From contig CM030706.1 of NCBI GenBank assembly GCA_017979445.1, forward strand, positions 31,203,330-31,267,329: a stretch of 64,000 nt of DNA, in the 5' to 3' direction. The notes under the pieces are model-generated. The model did no database searches, was not told where the DNA came from, and saw only the letters and a program-made list of their open reading frames with translations. Positions 60,261-64,000 of the stretch are shown piece after piece; the stretch's first letter is position 1, and the number at the start of each line of letters is the position of its first letter. The translations under genes and the position numbers were made by a program. Source of the DNA: Akebia trifoliata (lineage: Eukaryota; Streptophyta; Magnoliopsida; Ranunculales; Lardizabalaceae).

Positions 60261-60264
<4 letters not shown>
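59897..60264. mobile_element. Family-B MITE array, unit 1
   Basis: Ends GGGAAATGTTCAGCACCAAAC and GGTGTTGAATGGGACCC, inverted, with TATATA outside. It has two hairpins of the TTTTTGGTGAGGATGATCTC core and a central spacer with ATGGACGGTCCACGATTTTTC. Confidence 0.9.

Positions 60265-60317
<53 letters not shown>
60265..60317. repeat. (TA)n microsatellite between MITE units
   Basis: About 26 TA dinucleotides between units 1 and 2. Shorter TA runs separate the other units. TA is also the likely insertion target of this family. Confidence 0.95.
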
Positions 60318-60319
<2 letters not shown>

Positions 60320-60698
60320 GTCCCGTTCGCCACCCTTAGTTTTACCACACACTTTAACAAACGCGTTTTGTCTTACATGGGTTAGAAGTTTCGGAATGAG
60401 CTGATTTTTGGTGAGGATGATCTCTATGGTGAGGAGATCATCCTCACCAAAAATCAGCTCATTCCAAAACTTCTAACCCCATCAAAATTGATTTACAAAA
60501 AATGGACGGTCCACGATTTTTCAACGTGTAAACATGGGGCTAAACATTTCGGAATGGGCTGATTTTTGGGGAGGATGATCTTCTAATCATAGAGATCATC
60601 CTCACCAAAAATCAGCTCATTCCAAAACTTCTAACCCATGTAGGACAAAAAACGTTTGTTAAAGTGTGTGGTAAAACTTAGGGTGCTGAACATTTCCC
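60318..60698. mobile_element. Family-B MITE array, unit 2
   Basis: Ends GGGTCCCGTTCGCCACCCTTAG and CTTAGGGTGCTGAACATTTCCC. The terminal 60 bases differ from unit 1 and resemble those of 24249-24615, so this is a separate subfamily with the same hairpin core. Confidence 0.9.
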
Positions 60699-60712
60699 TA
60701 TATATATATATA

Positions 60713-61093
60713 GGGTCCCTATCCGTGGCCAACAGTTTGGCAAAACATTTTGGCAAACACTTTTTCAAAACATGGGTTAGAGGTCTTGGAATGGGCTGAT
60801 TTTTGGTGAGGATGATCTCTACGGTGAGGAGATCATCCTCACCAAAAATCAGCTCATTCCAAAACTTCTAGCCCCATTTTACAAGTTGAAAAATCGTGAA
60901 CCGTCCATTTTTTGTAAACCATTTTTGATGAGGTTAGAAGTTTTGGAATGGGCTGATTTTTGGTGATGATGATCTCCTCACCATAGAGATCATCCTCACC
61001 AAAAATCAGCCCATTCCAAGACCTCTAACCCATGTTTTGAAAAATATGTTTGCCAAAATGTTTTGCCAAACTGTTGGCCATTGATCGCTACCC
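60713..61093. mobile_element. Family-B MITE array, unit 3
   Basis: Ends GGGTCCCTATCCGTGGCCAAC and GTTGGCCATTGATCGCTACCC, inverted. The core is in the opposite orientation to units 1 and 2 (spacer reads AAAAATCGTGAACCGTCCA). Confidence 0.88.
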
Positions 61094-61103
61094 ATATATA
61101 TAT

Positions 61104-61440
61104 AAAACATTTTTCAAAACATGAGTTAGAGGTTTTGGAATGGGCTGATTTTTGGTGAGGATAATCTCTACGGTGAGGAGATCATCCTCACCAAAAATCA
61201 GCCCATTCCAAAACTTCTAACCCCATCAAAAACAGTTTACAAAAAATGGACGGTCCACGATTTTTCAGCTTGTAAACATGGGTTAGAAGTTTTGGAATGG
61301 GCTGATTTTTGGTGAGGATGATCTCCTCACCGTAGAGATCATCCTCACCAAAAATCAGCCCATTCCAAAACCTCTAACTCATGTTTTGAAAAATGTTTTG
61401 CCAAAAAGTTTGCTAAAAAGTTGGCCCTTGAACGCCACCC
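61104..61440. mobile_element. Family-B MITE array, unit 4, left end lost
   Basis: Starts inside the arm (AAAACATTTTTCAAAACATG) and ends TTGGCCCTTGAACGCCACCC. Both core hairpins are present; the first 40 or so terminal bases are missing. Confidence 0.82.
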
Positions 61441-61451
61441 ATATATATATA

Positions 61452-61822
61452 TAGGGTGGCGTTCGGAGGCCCTAAAGAGAGCCAAACATTGTGCCAAACA
61501 TTTTTTCAATGTATGGATTAGAAGTTTTGGAATGGGCTGATTTTTGGTGAGGATGATCTCTATGAGGAGGAGATTTTATCCTCACTAAAAATCAGCTCAT
61601 TCCAAAACTTCTAACCCCATCAAAAGTGGTTTACAAAAATCGGACGGTCCACAATTTTTCAACTTGTAAACTAGGGTTAGAAGTTTGGGAATGGGCTGAT
61701 TTTTGGTGAGGATGATCTCTTCACCATAGAGATCATCCTCACAAAAAATCACCTCATTCCGAAACTTCTAACCGTTATTTTAAAAAATGTTTGGCTCTCT
61801 TTAGGGCCTCCGAACGCTTCCC
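61452..61822. mobile_element. Family-B MITE array, unit 5
   Basis: Ends GGGTGGCGTTCGGAGGCCC and GGGCCTCCGAACGCTTCCC, inverted, with AAAGAGAGCCAAACA next to the left end and its complement near the right. Another subfamily by its ends, with the same core. Confidence 0.88.
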
Positions 61823-61835
61823 ATATATATATATA

Positions 61836-62122
61836 TAGGGGTCGGATCATGGGACATAAGTAAAAACACATGTAAAAACAATGGGTTTTCAAAATATGGG
61901 TTAGAAGTTTCAGATTGAGTTGATTTTTTGGGAGGATGATCTCTATGATGAGAAGATCATCATCACAAAAAATCAGCCCAATTTGAAACTTCTAAATCCA
62001 TCAAAAGTGGTTTACAAATTATTGGCAAAAATTCGATAGTCCATATTCTAAATCACTTTTGATGGGGTAATAAATTTTAGATTGGGCTGAATTTTTTTTA
62101 GGATGATCTTCTCATTATATAT
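61836..62122. mobile_element. Family-B MITE array, unit 6, right part lost
   Basis: Starts GGGGTCGGATCATGGGACAT. The hairpin core is more diverged (GAGTTGATTTTTTGGGAGGAT). It fades after GGATGATCTTCTCATTATATA, where LTR sequence resumes. Confidence 0.7.
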
Positions 62123-64000
62123 GCATATGAAGAGCTAATTCATATTCATTTCTATTAAACTTATTGAGAGAAGTCGACCCTCAAAATTAATTGTCTCTTG
62201 ACTATTAACTTAGGTGTTGATCTCGTTAGGAAGTGAAAGTGAATAAAAAGTCAGGCTAGTTGAATAAAGATTCAGGACATCGAGTTAAGAAGCTAGGAAT
62301 TGAATCCAATGAGGTAGGGAACTTGCAATTTCTTAATTGTAGTCATAGATTTGTTTTAGAAATATTTTTGTTTTAAACAAAAGAATTATTTCAAAATTTA
62401 TATTCAATGCATGTATTTCACCAAAAACTCTTGCATGTTGGATTAAAGTTTTGATATATCATTGTTGTATTTATGTTATAGGAGATTTTGTTGTTTATAC
62501 CAAAACAATCCAATAAAATGTTAAAATTGTTAAAGTGTTTCTTTTAAAATTGGTTTTAAATAAAAACCAATAATGTTTCTTATTATTAAACTAATTAGAA
62601 TAATAGAACATGGATTTGAGCTAATCGAGTATAGACTATGATTAATTGAAAACTTGTTTTAATTAAGTATTTATTTTAGAAATAGAAATATTGTTGTTGA
62701 AAAAAAAGAAGTAATTTTTTGAAAAAATTTAGAATGAAAAATATTCAAAATTAAAATAAGGTTTTCTACGATTTCAAAAATGGTTTTATTCATTTTGTAA
62801 AGGAATACTCAAATTTTGGATTAATGAAAAAAAAATGATTTTCAAAATAGATGATGATTCTTTTATATTAAAGTCACATTGGAGATGTAATCACTTGTAT
62901 GATGGTATTGAGAACGTGATTCTCATTTGAGTGTGTATGTAGAGTGAATACTTGGTAACGAGATGCTTTGTCGTATGTCGTGTAAGCCACGAAAGAGATA
63001 TGTATGAGATGAAAGAGAGATGTGATGCATGCTTCGATCTGAAAATCGTGTAAGACGCGAAAGAGTGAATGAGAATGGAAATGCTTCGGTTAGTTGTCGT
63101 GTAAGACAAGAAGAATAAAACTTAAAGAAATGAAAGAAAAAAAACAAAAAACAAAAATTGTGTATTTATGTTGAGTGATAGGCTGGGTACTCAACTCACA
63201 TACTTGATTGTTATTTTTCATTTCATGTTTTGAAAAAGAAGGAAGTTTCACGTTTTGAAAAAGAGAAGTTTCATGCTTCGAAAGAGAGAAAAGTTTTATG
63301 CTTTTTTTTTTTTTTTAAAGAAAATTTTTACTTATATATTATTTAAGTGATTTATCAAAAACATTGTGAAAGCCTACAAAGAATAATGTGTTGTGTCACT
63401 TGGCACAACACGTTATTCCAAGATAACGGTTTCAACATATGATTTCTTACGTAGTATGGGATGCATAAGAACTTAAGATCACAATAGGAATCCGGAAGTT
63501 TTCCTTTTATCTTTAATAGAGAACAATGTATAAAGATAGTTGTATAAATGATAGAGTTTATTAAGGATTGCATGCACGCCAAATTGGCATAGACGAAGAT
63601 GACTAGTTAATGATCATTAATAGTTTATAGTAGTCAAGCAAGAATGACTCACTTATTTGGTCCGTTTCTTAAAGCCTTGGTCAACAACCAACCTGAGCCG
63701 GGAAATCAGTTACCCAAGTATGACAAAGACTGGCCATAGAATCAAGAACTAACGGTGGGGTTCCACGCCAATAAAGTATTGGATCAATTATATCTTGACA
63801 GCGATGTTCACATCAGTTATGACCCTCAACTCTTTATTATAGTACTCAGTCATTATATGATATATTATGAGTTGATGTTGTATTTCAGGCTTATGAGAGT
63901 GTTTTATTATGTTTTATTTTACAGTTATTGAGATCTTTTAAACATATTTATGTTTTCATAAACCTGTATTATTTACAAATGAATTTGTGTGTTTAATCTA

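Larger units (their letters stand above)
59680..64000 (+). mobile_element. Long LTR of the TGTAATACCCC family, cut by the window end
   Basis: Starts TGTAATGCCCTGAAATTTTTG with TTAGTATCTCGAGGAATAAA, matching the start of the solo LTR at 51747. After the MITE array, its later part (63600-63800) matches 53690-53870: 'TGATCATTAATAGTTTATAGTAGTC', 'CCTTGGTCAACAACCAACCTGAGCCG' and 'GGGGTTCCACG' correspond in order. The 3' end lies beyond the window, so it may be a solo LTR or the start of a full element. Confidence 0.7.

Noticed and set aside
60178..60360. ORF with an Ile-Tyr repeat
   Set aside because: It is only the (TA)n microsatellite read as codons.

Overview
The window is nuclear DNA of a flowering plant, probably a dicot with large introns. 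It is AT-rich and has GT-AG introns. It carries two conserved eukaryotic genes, each split by very long introns, inside a dense mix of Ty1-copia, Ty3-gypsy, LINE, hAT, Mutator-like, Helitron-like, MITE and TRIM sequences. I see no bacterial, organellar or CRISPR features. I cannot name the species.

All three supported genes lie on the minus strand. (1) 1343-1509 is a likely first coding exon of a gene that continues beyond base 1; its product is not identified. (2) 4714 to about 23185 is a complete BRO1-domain (BROX-like) gene. It has 11 coding exons plus two inferred 5' UTR exons, every splice phase closes, and the predicted protein has 427 residues. (3) 34638-59027 is a complete CCDC12/Cwf18 spliceosome-protein gene. 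It has 4 coding exons and 156 residues, and its last 21 codons are cut off from the rest by one intron of about 23.4 kb.

Layout: 1-1342 is intron of gene 1 with tandem repeats; 1.6-4.5 kb is intergenic; 4.7-23.2 kb is BROX, whose introns hold copia, LINE, RTE-type LINE and MITE insertions; 23.2-34.5 kb is intergenic and full of nested MITEs, three tandem Helitron-like units, SINE-like pieces and LINE/LTR remnants; 34.6-59.0 kb is CCDC12; 59.7 kb to the end is a long LTR with six MITE units inserted in a row at TA-rich junctions.

The giant CCDC12 intron is a layered transposon deposit: two tail-to-tail hAT copies, a 3.1 kb LINE with a 13-bp target duplication, a 5.3 kb element with arms of more than 1.5 kb and a 9-bp target duplication, a second long-inverted-repeat element, a 2.9 kb solo LTR with a 5-bp duplication, a 320-bp TRIM, and gypsy and LINE pieces. 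Both real genes serve basic cell functions (ESCRT-type membrane work and pre-mRNA splicing). I see no sign that they act together. The novelty in this window lies in the mobile DNA: the MITE hairpin array, a TRIM whose LTR also heads a coding copia element, the long-arm inverted-repeat element, and MITE-borne G-boxes just upstream of the BROX promoter.
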